Origin: Baffinella frigidus
Lineage: Eukaryota; Cryptophyceae; Cryptomonadales; Baffinellaceae
DNA length: 12,832 bases
NCBI GenBank assembly: GCA_026770585.1
Contig: MU646468.1
Coordinates: forward strand, 34,721-47,552
Direction: 5' to 3'
Shown here: one piece after another, positions 1-5,543 of the stretch
How positions within the stretch are numbered: the stretch's first letter is position 1
How the letters are laid out: each line of letters begins with the position of its first letter
Made by a program: the position numbers and the translations under genes
Notes under the pieces: model-generated
Database searches by the model: none
Seen by the model: only the letters and a program-made list of their open reading frames with translations
Told to the model about the DNA's origin: nothing

Positions 1-75
1 TTGTAGGGTGTATATATTGGACCTAACTAACTAGGGTATAAGGTGTATACTAGGGTAAAGGGTGTAGGGATGGAA
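1..75. repeat. degenerate TAGGGT-rich tract
   Basis: Short irregular repeats of TAGGGT, GGTGTA and CTAGGGTA. They resemble decayed telomere-type repeats, like the cleaner TTTAGGG tracts elsewhere in the window. No gene is seen here. Confidence 0.4.
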
Positions 76-85
76 CCTCCCGGAC

Positions 86-149
86 GCATGTCCAGCCAGC
101 CTCATCCGTCAGGAACTTCTCCCCGAACTCCACCACCTTGGCTTCCGCC
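86..149 (-). CDS. gene 1, exon D copy D1
   Basis: Third and last of three tandem exon copies on the minus strand. It reads AEAKVVEFGEKFLTDEAGW-TC after a CAG acceptor (complement of 150-152) and one leading G. That G completes the TG left by exon C, giving Trp in frame. D1 and D2 differ at six bases over 21 codons, and all six are third-position synonymous changes (Ala, Lys, Asp, Ala, Gly, Thr), which is strong evidence for this strand and frame. A GT follows directly after TGC (GTCCGG), matching the unusual GTCC donors of exons A and B. The next exon would lie outside the window. The function is unknown; the peptide is mixed-charge and soluble-looking. Confidence 0.62.
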
Positions 150-161
150 CTGCCCGCGCCC

Positions 162-220
162 GATCTAATCTCAGCCCAAGGCAGTCAACTGGATCTAATC
201 TTAGCCCAAGGCAGTCGAAG
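162..220. repeat. 30-bp tandem repeat, 2 units
   Basis: Two units, 162-191 and 192-220, of the type GATCTAATCTCAGCCCAAGG followed by CAGTC. They lie in the predicted intron between exon copies D2 and D1. Confidence 0.75.
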
Positions 221-274
221 AGTCGTCTTATTCGCTCTCAGGCAGTCTAATGGCCCTAAGACAGTCACAAGGCT

Positions 275-338
275 GCACGTCCAACCTGCCTCGTCCGTCA
301 GGAATTTCTCCCCGAACTCCACCACCTTCGCTTCCGCC
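275..338 (-). CDS. gene 1, exon D copy D2
   Basis: Second of three tandem exon copies. The 21 residues are identical to D1 (AEAKVVEFGEKFLTDEAGW, then TC) despite six base differences. The acceptor is ACAG (complement of 339-342), followed by G GCG GAA. It is preceded, in transcription order, by a fold-back element (342-483) whose terminal repeat ends one base from the acceptor CAG. The donor is uncertain: there is a GT inside ACGTGC and another at CTTGTGAC, and neither matches D1's GTCC exactly. If D exons are 64 nt long (D1 model), including both copies would shift the frame, which would fit mutually exclusive use; a 60-nt reading would not. Confidence 0.6.
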
Positions 339-341
339 CTG

Positions 342-483
342 TACCACGCCAGAGTGGTGGAAGGGGTCGCCAAAAGTCAATTCACCGGAAGAACGGGGGG
401 GGGGCTGTCGACTTTTGGCGTGACCGAACGCCAATTTTGGCGTTCCCAAAGCGAGCTACCCCCTCCAGCAATCTGGCGTGGTA
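342..483. mobile_element. fold-back (MITE-like) element, gene 1 intron
   Basis: Perfect 12-bp terminal inverted repeats TACCACGCCAGA (342-353) and TCTGGCGTGGTA (472-483), with weaker complementarity continuing inward. Nested inside are an 11-bp inverted repeat (CGCCAAAAGTC 368-378 / GACTTTTGGCG 410-420) and a tight hairpin at 427-444. There is no coding capacity. It sits between exon copies D3 and D2, so it forms most of that intron. Confidence 0.6.
427..444. repeat. 8-bp-stem hairpin
   Basis: AACGCCAA-TT-TTGGCGTT, a perfect hairpin nested in the 342-483 fold-back. Its GCCAA core also appears in the flanking 11-bp inverted repeat, so the element looks built from repeated inversions of one motif. 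Confidence 0.7.
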
Positions 484-522
484 GGGTGGAGTTTCATCAG
501 AGCGGGGGGGATAACACATCAC

Positions 523-575
523 GTCCAGCCAGCCGCATCTGTCAGGAGCTTCTCCCCAACTCCTTGGCTTCCACC
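523..575 (-). pseudogene. gene 1, exon D copy D3 (decayed)
   Basis: First of the three exon D copies in transcription order. Similarity to D1/D2 is clear at both ends (EAK near the start, LLTDAAGWT near the end). It lacks the six bases of the Val-Val pair and one further base near the Gly, so the two halves lie in different frames. The acceptor side is only GGAG. It is therefore a pseudo-exon by sequence. Confidence 0.6.
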
Positions 576-673
576 CTCCGCTATCGAGGCAACCGGGGGT
601 TCATTTAAAAGCCACGGCCGGAAATCCGGTCTCAGCTTTTTCATTCTGAAAGTCTATTTCCCTTAGGATTCAG

Positions 674-708
674 GTGAGAGTTTTTAAAATCCTTTAAAAT
701 TGTCTCAC
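674..708. repeat. AT-rich hairpin
   Basis: GTGAGA (674-679) pairs with TCTCAC (703-708), and the inner TTTTTAAAA / TTTAAAAT tracts extend the stem. It lies in the predicted intron between exons C and D3, just before the fold-back at 721. Confidence 0.55.
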
Positions 709-720
709 GTCCTCGCTCGG

Positions 721-873
721 CAACGGTACCACCAACCCTCACGGTCGGAGCAAATCGATGAGTTTTGGAGCCATTTCCTTGGGCCAGCCAGTCGAATTCG
801 TCTGGCTGGCCGGGTAAATCTGAGATCTTAAAATCGACGATTTGCTCCTCTGTGAGGGTTGGTGGTACGGTGG
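721..873. mobile_element. fold-back element with ~44-bp arms
   Basis: Long terminal inverted repeats: GTACCACCAACCCTCAC near 726 and GTGAGGGTTGGTGGTAC near 852-868, with GAGCAAATCG / CGATTTGCTC further in. The centre is a hairpin at 782-811 with a perfect 10-bp stem (GGCCAGCCAG / CTGGCTGGCC) around TCGAATTCGT. It has no ORF of note and sits in the gene 1 intron between exons C and D3. The bases right of it (866-898) resemble those right of the 342-483 element (483-513), so the two may share an ancestor or target. Confidence 0.72.
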
Positions 874-1007
874 AGTTATCAGTGCGGAGGAGATAAAATA
901 AATGCGTATCAGCCTGTTGTTAGCCTGGCAACCAGTTATCAGCCCAGCGCCCTGCCCGCCCCCGGGGCCGTTCTTTTGCGTCAGAGGCTGTGAGTTGATC
1001 TGGAAAC

Positions 1008-1505
1008 CAGCCAGAGTAGTTGATGATCTCCTGGTGCCCGCCAGGGTGCTGGCCGTGAAAAAGTCTGGATGTAAAAACCTTTAACAGCAGACCGTGCAGC
1101 ATCCACTCTCGCAGCATCCACTGGGAATCAAACGCCCGGCGAGGCTCCCCGGGCAAGGATCCTGAAAACATGCCCCGGCGCTGCAACAGCGAACTGGGCG
1201 GGCAGGACCTGACTTTCTCCAGCGCCGCGAGGTGCCGGGCGTGCACATGCGGGGCCTCGCGCTCCACTCGCTTCTCGAGGCGGGACGCCTGCCATCCCGC
1301 CGGGCCACCCGCATGTTACCGCCAGCCGCGCACCCGGGCAGTCCCATCCAGTAGCCAGGCGTGGTTCCAGCAAACGCAGGCGGACCTGCAGGATCTTGTC
1401 GTCCTCCGCAAAGGAAAGGCAGTCGGCGACCATCTTCTCGAACACATCGTCACCGCAAAGCGCGGCTCCACCACCTCCCGCCTCATTCTGATCCGCCGGC
1501 GCCAT
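1008..1505 (-). CDS. gene 1, exons A-C (unknown protein)
   Basis: Three minus-strand exons join in frame. Exon A is 1386-1505: ATG at 1505, MAPADQNE.., then VFEKMVADCLSFAEDDKILQ. Intron 1289-1385 is 97 nt (CAG|GTCCGC .. GGCAG). Exon B is 1209-1288: ASRLEKRVEREAPHVHARH.., charged and probably helical or coiled. Intron 1065-1208 starts GTCCTG. Exon C is 1008-1064: LFHGQHPGGHQEIINYSG, ending with TG before GTTTCC. Phases 0, 2 and 2 match at every join, and exon D's leading G completes Trp. GC3 is high in the exons and drops outside them. The HPGG motif recalls the cytochrome b5 haem loop, but the usual upstream strand is missing, so I do not assign that family. The gene is head-to-head with the gene at 1698. 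The oddity is the repeated GTCC donor. Expression and exact borders are inferred. Confidence 0.55.
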
Positions 1506-1697
1506 GTGAAGAGTCTTCAGGTTATGAGTTCAATTCTCGAGGCGGGCCCGTCGGTCAAGTGGCTGGGGCAACTTTTGAGACACAAGTGTGTCCAACACCT
1601 TCTCAGACTTGTTGGATGTGTGTCCGACACCCTTGTGGCGCTGATTTCATCGGAGCGGATCAATCCGAGTGTTGTAAAGGGGGGCGAGGATCAAGAA
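1506..1697. promoter_or_regulatory. shared upstream region of two divergent genes
   Basis: 192 bases between the predicted start codons of gene 1 (minus, 1505) and the plastid-targeted gene (plus, 1698). A bidirectional promoter is inferred from position only; no clear TATA box is seen. It contains the near-palindrome GACACAAGTGTGTC (1579-1592) and a 7-bp stem TCCAACA (1591-1597) / TGTTGGA (1610-1616). Confidence 0.35.
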
Positions 1698-2195
1698 ATG
1701 GTGCGAACTTCGGTGCTGGTGGTTGGCGGGCTGCTCGCGGCCGGCGCGGATGCGTTCATGGCGCCGAGCGCCGCTGGGATGTGGTTGTCGAAGCCGCTTC
1801 TGGCCACGCGCGCGCAGGGCAGCGGGATGAGCAGGCCGCGCACCTCGGTCCCGAGGTCGGAATTGCGGATGGGCGGGGCGTTGGAAAAGGCGAAGTTGGA
1901 GCGTCCGGAGCTGCCGATGAAGCGCGCGTTCCTCTGGCGGTATTCGGAGCTGGTGTTGGACAAGGCCATCTACTTCCTCCAGGTGGCTGTGATGTTGATC
2001 TACCGCAAAATCTTGTACAAGCTGGCTGTGAAGATGAACTTCGCCGAAGAGCCGGACCAAACGTCGTCGATCCGCCAGGACATGATCATGGACCCTCGCT
2101 TGTTCAAGGCGTCGTGGGACAACGAGGTGAACACCGCCGGCGTCTTCGCCCAGGGCGCGAACGGCGAGTCGTACCGAATCGGCACCGCTTCGCAG
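1698..2195 (+). CDS. predicted plastid-targeted protein, exon 1
   Basis: ATG at 1698 opens 166 codons with a hydrophobic signal peptide (MVRTSVLVVGGLLAAGADA) and then FMAPSA, the Phe-led junction of bipartite plastid presequences. A basic S/R/T/P-rich transit-like stretch follows up to LRMGG near residue 56. The mature part has ERPELPMKRAFLWRYSEL, a hydrophobic helix (AIYFLQVAVMLIYRKILYKL, about residues 90-110), then NFAEEPDQTSSIRQDMIMD and NTAGVFAQGANGESYRIGTASQ. It is likely membrane-associated in the plastid. I recognise no family. The open frame extends upstream to 1170, but only the Met at 1698 gives a sensible targeting sequence. After TCGCAG comes GTGCAC at 2196, a likely donor; beyond it the open frame to 2426 loses protein-like character. 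The gene is therefore partial here. Confidence 0.72.
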
Positions 2196-2479
2196 GTGCA
2201 CCCCGTCCTCCTCTGCATCCAGGAGCCTCGACCACTATCTCGCGACCGCGTCCTGACGCAGTTGTTCAGTCGTGCATCCACAGCCCCGGCATCGCATCCA
2301 GGGCAAGCGCAGAAGGGTTGTTGCCAGCACGATCCATTCCCCGGGCAAGATAGACAGGACGCAGATCCAGCAGCCTCGCTGGATCCCTCGGTGTTGCCGC
2401 CAAGGCTCACATCTGGCGCCGTGTAGGGATCCCATCGGCCTCGCTGGATCACTCGGTTTTGCCGCTAAAAGCTGAATAT
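2196..2479 (+). other. probable intron/3' region with a 36-bp duplication
   Basis: Follows the donor of the plastid-targeted gene. It holds a direct repeat at 2373-2408 and 2438-2473, which read ASLDPSVLPP and ASLDHSVLPL in one plus frame. This may be a pair of second-exon copies for the 1698 gene, but I see no decisive acceptor (candidate AG at 2369-2373), so it stays open. Confidence 0.25.
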
Positions 2480-3212
2480 TTACGGCTGCTTGCAGGCTCC
2501 CATGGAGGCGCCCACCATCACAGCGCGGTCGGCCATCACTTTCTGTGCGCCCCGCCCCCGACCCTCAAGCCAGTCACTGTTGCCTCTCACACCACACAGC
2601 GGGCTACGAAGGCATTTTCGGCCCAAATCGGGCTATCTTTCCGTTACCTTATCCGTAGGGCCCCCCCATGTCCCTACGGGTTGCCTGCCGTAGAGTCGTG
2701 GATATTACCGCTTATGGGTTATTCGAAATCCCTCCGAAGTCCGCTATGGCTGTCTATGTTCCGATGAGACGCCCACCATCACTGTTCGTTCGGTTATCAC
2801 TGTCTGTAACCCCCGACCATTATCCCCGGGGTAGGCATGGCACCGATGCAGGGTTGAGGGGGTTTAGGGTTTAGGGTTGAAGCAGGCACCCACTGTGACT
2901 GCACCCACAATCACCACCATCACTGCACCCACCACCACTGCTCGGTCGCGCCCACACCAGTCGCTGTGCCACACAAGTGGCGCGTGCCTGGTCCTGTGCC
3001 GTTGTTTGCGGCTGCTCCTCATTTATGTTGCCCCACGCATCTCAGCGGCGACACCCACCCCGTGGTGGGCCACGCAAGATCACGCGACCTTACACGTAAG
3101 GTCACCTTACCTGAATCATGTGCGCCGCCACGGCACCCACCACGACCCCCACCACGAGAAACGGCACGTGGTAGACCACGAAACCCGCCACGAGGTAGGC
3201 CCTGCGTTTCAT
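2480..3212 (-). CDS. gene 2, small two-exon membrane protein
   Basis: Exon 1 (3111-3212) starts at ATG 3212 and reads MKRRAYLVAGFVVYHVPFLV, then VGVVVGAVAAHMIQ: two basic residues followed by a long hydrophobic segment, a signal-anchor or membrane helix pattern. It ends CAG|GTAAGG, a strong donor. Exon 2 (2480-2542) follows a CACAG acceptor in phase 0 and reads KVMADRAVMVGASMGACKQP then TAA. The joined product would be 54 residues. An in-frame TAA lies just upstream of the Met, so the start is reasonable, but an extra 5' exon cannot be excluded. The 568-nt intron carries two diverged copies of exon 2 (2762-2803 and 2884-2947). GC3 is about 85% in exon 1. No family is recognised. Confidence 0.6.
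2762..2803 (-). CDS. gene 2, exon 2 copy (alternative or relic)
   Basis: After a TTACAG acceptor it reads TVITERTVMVGVS, aligned without gaps to KVMADRAVMVGAS of exon 2. Changes are mostly conservative or silent (Met/Ile, Asp/Glu, Arg and Ser silent, Ala/Val, Ala/Thr). Similarity fades after the Ser, and no in-frame stop equivalent to the real exon end was placed. Confidence 0.4.
2851..2880 (+). repeat. interstitial TTTAGGG tract
   Basis: GGGTTGAGGGGGTTTAGGGTTTAGGGTTG-type sequence, two clean TTTAGGG units, inside the gene 2 intron and directly adjoining an exon 2 relic. Confidence 0.8.
2884..2947 (-). pseudogene. gene 2, exon 2 relic
   Basis: The minus strand reads DRAVVVGAVMVVIVGAVTVG then AC, matching DRAVMVGASMGAC with an internal expansion of Val/Gly/Ala codons. 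The DNA is a slippage-prone CACCCACCATCACTG repeat. It shares a 15-base GCAGTGATGGTGGTG run with the plus-strand exon copy at 3727. Confidence 0.35.
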
Positions 3213-3505
3213 ACACGCCTCTTACGGCTCCGTCCCCACCATCCACTCCACCAGCCTCCCGTGGTTCCACGGGGCAGGCCAAGGGGGTTCTCGAGGCTGG
3301 GAGAAATGCCACGGGCCTCCCAGAGCGTTTCCTCACTTGAGAATGCTGGAGGATCCTATTTATATGTGGGGTTGTAAAAATTTGTACCTGGGTAGGTTGT
3401 TCCAACCTCGCGTCTGGGCTAATTTCGCCTAGTTGCATGGCCGACCTCCCGAAAGTTACCACACAAAGGCTACATCTCGGTTTGAAACAGGCCCCTGTAG
3501 CTTTC
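3213..3505. other. upstream region of gene 2, no gene supported
   Basis: About 290 bases. There are overlapping open frames on both strands but no splice-bounded, GC3-biased exon. A small hairpin AGGTTG-TTC-CAACCT lies at 3394-3408, and the sequence TATTTATATGTGG at 3357-3369 is AT-rich and could be promoter-like. Confidence 0.3.
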
Positions 3506-3528
3506 TCGTGTGGCCAAGCGCCACACGA
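3506..3528. repeat. 8-bp-stem hairpin
   Basis: TCGTGTGG (3506-3513) and CCACACGA (3521-3528) form a perfect stem with a 7-base loop. Confidence 0.65.
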
Positions 3529-3536
3529 CCCTGCTC

Positions 3537-3720
3537 ATGAATTTCGCGCGATGCATAATGGGTGTTGGTGCTGGTGCGTCTGGTGCGACATGCGCCACTT
3601 GCATCCCAGCGCTGTTTCAAGCCACCAGCCTGCACCTCAATCTCGCGCAATGCGTGATGGATTCAGAAGGTTTAACGCCTGCTGAATTTAGGAGGGTCCA
3701 ACCCCAGCGCGCACGATGCC
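3537..3720. other. possible exon with internal repeat, strand unclear
   Basis: The plus strand is open from about 3510 to 3776, with MNFARCIMG near 3537 and NLAQCVMDSEG near 3638, a duplicated block with conservative changes. The minus strand is also open and gives ALREIE / ASREIH for the same pair. Neither codon bias nor splice sites decide it. It could be a 5' part of the gene 3 array. Confidence 0.25.
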
Positions 3721-3723
3721 TCG

Positions 3724-3741
3724 TTCGCAGTGATGGTGGTG
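3724..3741 (+). CDS. gene 3, exon 1 short copy (FAVMVV)
   Basis: TTC GCA GTG ATG GTG GTG followed by GTAAGG, a good donor. It shares the CGTTCGCAGTG start with the longer exon 1 copies at 3965, 4085 and 4180 and is nearly identical to the copy at 4865. Probably a truncated copy. Confidence 0.35.
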
Positions 3742-3751
3742 GTAAGGAGGC

Positions 3752-3846
3752 GCACCCCCCTAAGACCCTGCAGTAGGCCTAATCCCCCCCATAAGACCCT
3801 GCAGTAGGCCTAACCCCCCCCCCCTAAGACCCTACAGCAGGCCTAA
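3752..3846. repeat. ~28-bp tandem repeat, 3 units
   Basis: Three units of CCCCCCTAAGACCCTGCAG followed by TAGGCCTAA. A single unit recurs at 4898-4925, downstream of the second short exon copy. The core GACCCTGCAGTAGG also occurs inside the fold-back element at 7033-7148. Confidence 0.8.
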
Positions 3847-3964
3847 ACCTAGCGCTCGCGATTGCGCGTACGCCCCAGCGCCCACCATGGCCCTACTGCT
3901 GAACTTGTGCTGCTCCTATCCTCGATGGCCCTACTGCTGAACACGTGTGCTGATCCTATCCTCG

Positions 3965-4020
3965 TTCGCAGCTTTGCTGGTGCTGCCGCTGCTCGCGCAA
4001 CTCGCGCCCAATGATGCCTT
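3965..4020 (+). CDS. gene 3, exon 1 copy C
   Basis: Reads FAALLVLPLLAQLAPNDA, a hydrophobic helix, in the same frame as copy B downstream. Homology to copy B is strong over the first 14 codons and then fades. No donor is placed. Confidence 0.4.
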
Positions 4021-4084
4021 GAGGATAAGTAGGTGGGGTGAGCGCAGGCGCTGCCGTATCCGTGGTCAAACTCACAATGGCCCG

Positions 4085-4144
4085 TTCGCAGTTTTGCTGG
4101 TGCTGCCGCTGCTCTCGCAACTGGCCGTGATGTCTGAGGATTAA
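4085..4144 (+). CDS. gene 3, exon 1 copy B
   Basis: Reads FAVLLVLPLLSQLAVMSED then TAA. Aligned to copy A, it needs only one in-frame codon gap. Six codons differ silently and the rest change conservatively (F/L, M/V, M/L, V/L, I/L, I/V, Q/E), with F, A, V, L, P, S, Q, A, M, S and D kept. Unlike A it stops after the Asp, so it could serve only as a terminal variant or is a truncated relic. Confidence 0.45.
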   Translation, partial: FAVLLVLPLLSQLAVMSED

Positions 4145-4179
4145 TATCCTTGTCTGTGGTCAAAACTCACCATGGCTCG

Positions 4180-4287
4180 TTCGCAGTGCTGTTCATGATG
4201 CCGTTCGTCTCCCAAATCGCGGCCATCATGTCCCAGGACAAGTACTGGGACGCCTGCGCGAGCGCCTCGACCGCCATTTCCTTCATG
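4180..4287 (+). CDS. gene 3, exon 1 copy A (membrane-helix exon)
   Basis: The fullest copy: FAVLFMMPFVSQIAAIMSQD, then KYWDACASASTAISFM, ending ATG|GTAACC in phase 0. GC3 is about 94%. The first half is a hydrophobic segment and the second half is more polar with Ser/Ala/Thr. If the conserved TTCGCAG is the acceptor, the exon begins at 4186; if translation runs through, FA is coding. No ATG start precedes it nearby. Phase 0 fits the VVLTD exons at 5267 or 5469. The minus strand is also open (starting MKEMAVEAL) with GTGAGT after it, but the A/B substitution pattern favours plus. Function unknown; a membrane protein is inferred. Confidence 0.5.
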
Positions 4288-4359
4288 GTAACCGCCAGCG
4301 TAACCGTCGGCGTAACCGTAAGGGTAACCGGCAGTGTAACCGTCAGTGTAACCGTCAGT
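4288..4359 (+). repeat. 12-bp tandem repeat of GTAACC units at a splice donor
   Basis: Six 12-bp units, each starting GTAACC (GTAACCGCCAGC, GTAACCGTCGGC .. GTAACCGTCAGT twice), directly after exon copy A. Every unit repeats the donor-like hexamer in the same reading phase (Val-Thr-x-x). Confidence 0.85.
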
Positions 4360-4421
4360 GGGTTGTACCGAGAAGGACGGGGGGATAGACGGGCGCAGAA
4401 AAGTTAGCAGGGGTACCGAAG

Positions 4422-4448
4422 AGCGCCTCGACCGCGATTTCCTTCCTG
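4422..4448 (+). CDS. gene 3, duplicate of the exon 1 tail
   Basis: Reads SASTAISFL before GTAACC and matches the end of copy A (SASTAISFM), with one silent and one Met-to-Leu change. It is preceded by TTAGCAG (4404-4410), a possible acceptor. Its intron-like continuation runs straight into a CCCCAAA-type array. Confidence 0.4.
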
Positions 4449-4454
4449 GTAACC

Positions 4455-4672
4455 AAACCCTACACCCTAAAAGAGAAACCCCAAACCCCAAAACCCAAAC
4501 CACAAACCACAAACCCCAAACCCCAAACCCCAAACCCCAAACCACAAACCCCAAACCCCAAACCCCAAACCACAAACCACAAACCACAAACCACAAACCA
4601 CAAACCCCAAACCCCAAAACCCAAACCCCCAAAACCCCAACACCCAAACCCCAAACCCCAAACCCCCCCGCG
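4455..4672 (+). repeat. CCCCAAA/CCACAAA heptamer array
   Basis: About 30 heptamers, mostly CCCCAAA and CCACAAA, a variant of the CCCTAAA telomere repeat, C-rich on this strand. All long open frames across it (Gly-Phe-Gly-Val-Trp types on the minus strand) are artefacts of the repeat. Confidence 0.9.
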
Positions 4673-4864
4673 CCCTCCCCCCGGTCCTGGCCGCCCTCTC
4701 CCGATCCTGGCCGGTAGAGGCGCCCCCCGCACCACACAACCAGGCCAGCGCTGTATTTCGTTGGCTGGGTGCCGTGCTTCACCTTGAGAGCTGGCCAGCG
4801 CTGCGTCCCTCTGCCCTCTGGGTTGCGCGGCGCGACTTGGGCCGCTTGGTCAGACGGTGCCTTG

Positions 4865-4882
4865 TTCGCAGTGACGGTGGTG
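4865..4882 (+). CDS. gene 3, exon 1 short copy (FAVTVV)
   Basis: TTC GCA GTG ACG GTG GTG then GTAAGG. It is a near duplicate of 3724-3741, and the similarity continues through one 28-bp repeat unit and the ACCTAGCGCTCGC motif (about 4857-4960 versus 3718-3870). It lies after, not before, the heptamer array. Confidence 0.3.
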
Positions 4883-5109
4883 GTAAGGAGGCGCACCCCC
4901 ATGAGACCCTACAGCAGGCCTACACCTAGCGCTCGCCATGGCGCGCACGGGTGTCGCCCCTGCGATGAAGCCGTGTTCCGCGTGGCTTTTCTGCAGGACC
5001 AATTTCAGTGTCCGCCTAGGCGGGAGGTAAAAGAACCTCAAGGACCTAAAAGACCGCGGGTGCCCCAGCGGGGCGCTCACGCGTCGACGTCTCACTCTGC
5101 CCCCCCCTG

Positions 5110-5133
5110 CTGGTGGTCTTGACCGACCTTCGG
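5110..5133 (+). pseudogene. gene 3, exon 2 relic
   Basis: LVVLTDLRG after a C-rich tract matches the start of the exon 2 copies (VVLTDFLAG, VVLTDLLAG). Similarity stops after the Leu, so this is a fragment. Confidence 0.35.
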
Positions 5134-5266
5134 GGCTGCTTGCACGAACGTGCTATCTATTTCAACTGCCGCTGACGCGTTGGGGAAGGCACTGTCTCAC
5201 TCGGATGCCTCCTGCATGTGGTTCTCAACAACCTGCTGTGTCTCATCACTCCGAGGTCCCCCTCAG

Positions 5267-5347
5267 GTGGTGCTGACCGACTTTCTCGCCGGGAGCCCCT
5301 CGGGCCTCACCGTGAAGATCCGGAAAATTCTGACGCGGGTGGCCTAA
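5267..5347 (+). CDS. gene 3, exon 2 copy 1
   Basis: After a CCCCCTCAG acceptor it reads VVLTDFLAGSPSGLTVKIRK, then ILTRVA and TAA. Compared with copy 2 the changes are Phe/Leu, Lys/Arg twice, Ile/Ala and two silent, which supports this strand and frame. Its last 13 codons have been multiplied into the 38-39-bp minisatellite that follows. As it ends in a stop it would be terminal, unless a donor lies earlier. Confidence 0.5.
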   Translation: MVLTDFLAGSPSGLTVKIRKILTRVA

Positions 5348-5461
5348 CCCGTCAGGATCCAGATAATATCTCACTCTGGTGTCCCAACCGTCAGGATCCG
5401 GCACATTCTGACGCTGGCGGCCCAGCTGTCAGGATGCAGGCAATGGCTGACGCTGGTGGCC
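5309..5461 (+). repeat. 38-39-bp minisatellite grown from exon 2
   Basis: Four units (5309-5347, 5348-5386, 5387-5424 and 5425-5461) of ACCGTCAGGATCCGG followed by CACATTCTGACGCTGG. Translated, each unit begins TVKIR / PVRIQ / TVRIR / AVRMQ, echoing the exon's TVRIRRAL. The last unit supplies CTGAC and CCTCCGCAG, the branch-site-like motif and acceptor of the next exon copy. Confidence 0.75.
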
Positions 5462-5468
5462 TCCGCAG

Positions 5469-5543
5469 GTGGTGCTGACCGACCTTCTCGCCGGGAGCCC
5501 CTCGGGCCTCACCGTCAGGATCCGCCGCGCGCTCCCCGTCGAG
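5469..5543 (+). CDS. gene 3, exon 2 copy 2
   Basis: 25 codons in phase 0 after CTGAC..CCTCCGCAG: VVLTDLLAGSPSGLTVRIRR then ALPVE. Nearly every codon ends in G or C. It ends GAG|GTCCGC. Joined to the exon at 5808 the frame continues (GAG then GTC CGC AAG), so this is the copy best placed to be used. The basic VRIRR segment suggests a cytosolic or nucleic-acid-facing stretch, but no family is recognised. Confidence 0.58.

Noticed and set aside
985-1090. Cytochrome b5 domain from HPGG in gene 1 exon C
   Set aside because: HPGG, a preceding Phe and YSG look right, but the spliced upstream residues do not match a b5 fold and no second haem ligand region is visible.
1170-1697. Upstream extension of the plastid-targeted ORF (176 more codons)
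   Set aside because: It would bury the signal peptide inside the protein, and this DNA carries the minus-strand exons of gene 1, which have better codon bias and splice phases.
4172-4287. Minus-strand exon MKEMAVEAL.. ending at GTGAGT
   Set aside because: Plausible alone, but the A/B copy comparison shows silent and conservative changes only in the plus frame. Kept as the named alternative.
4141-4902. 253-residue minus-strand ORF with Gly-Tyr and Gly-Phe-Gly-Val-Trp repeats
   Set aside because: It is read through the 12-bp and heptamer arrays; repetitive DNA without stops gives such peptides automatically.
5218-5478. 86-residue plus ORF across the 39-bp repeats
   Set aside because: A shadow frame; the exon 2 copies in the other frame have far better GC3 and paired conservation.
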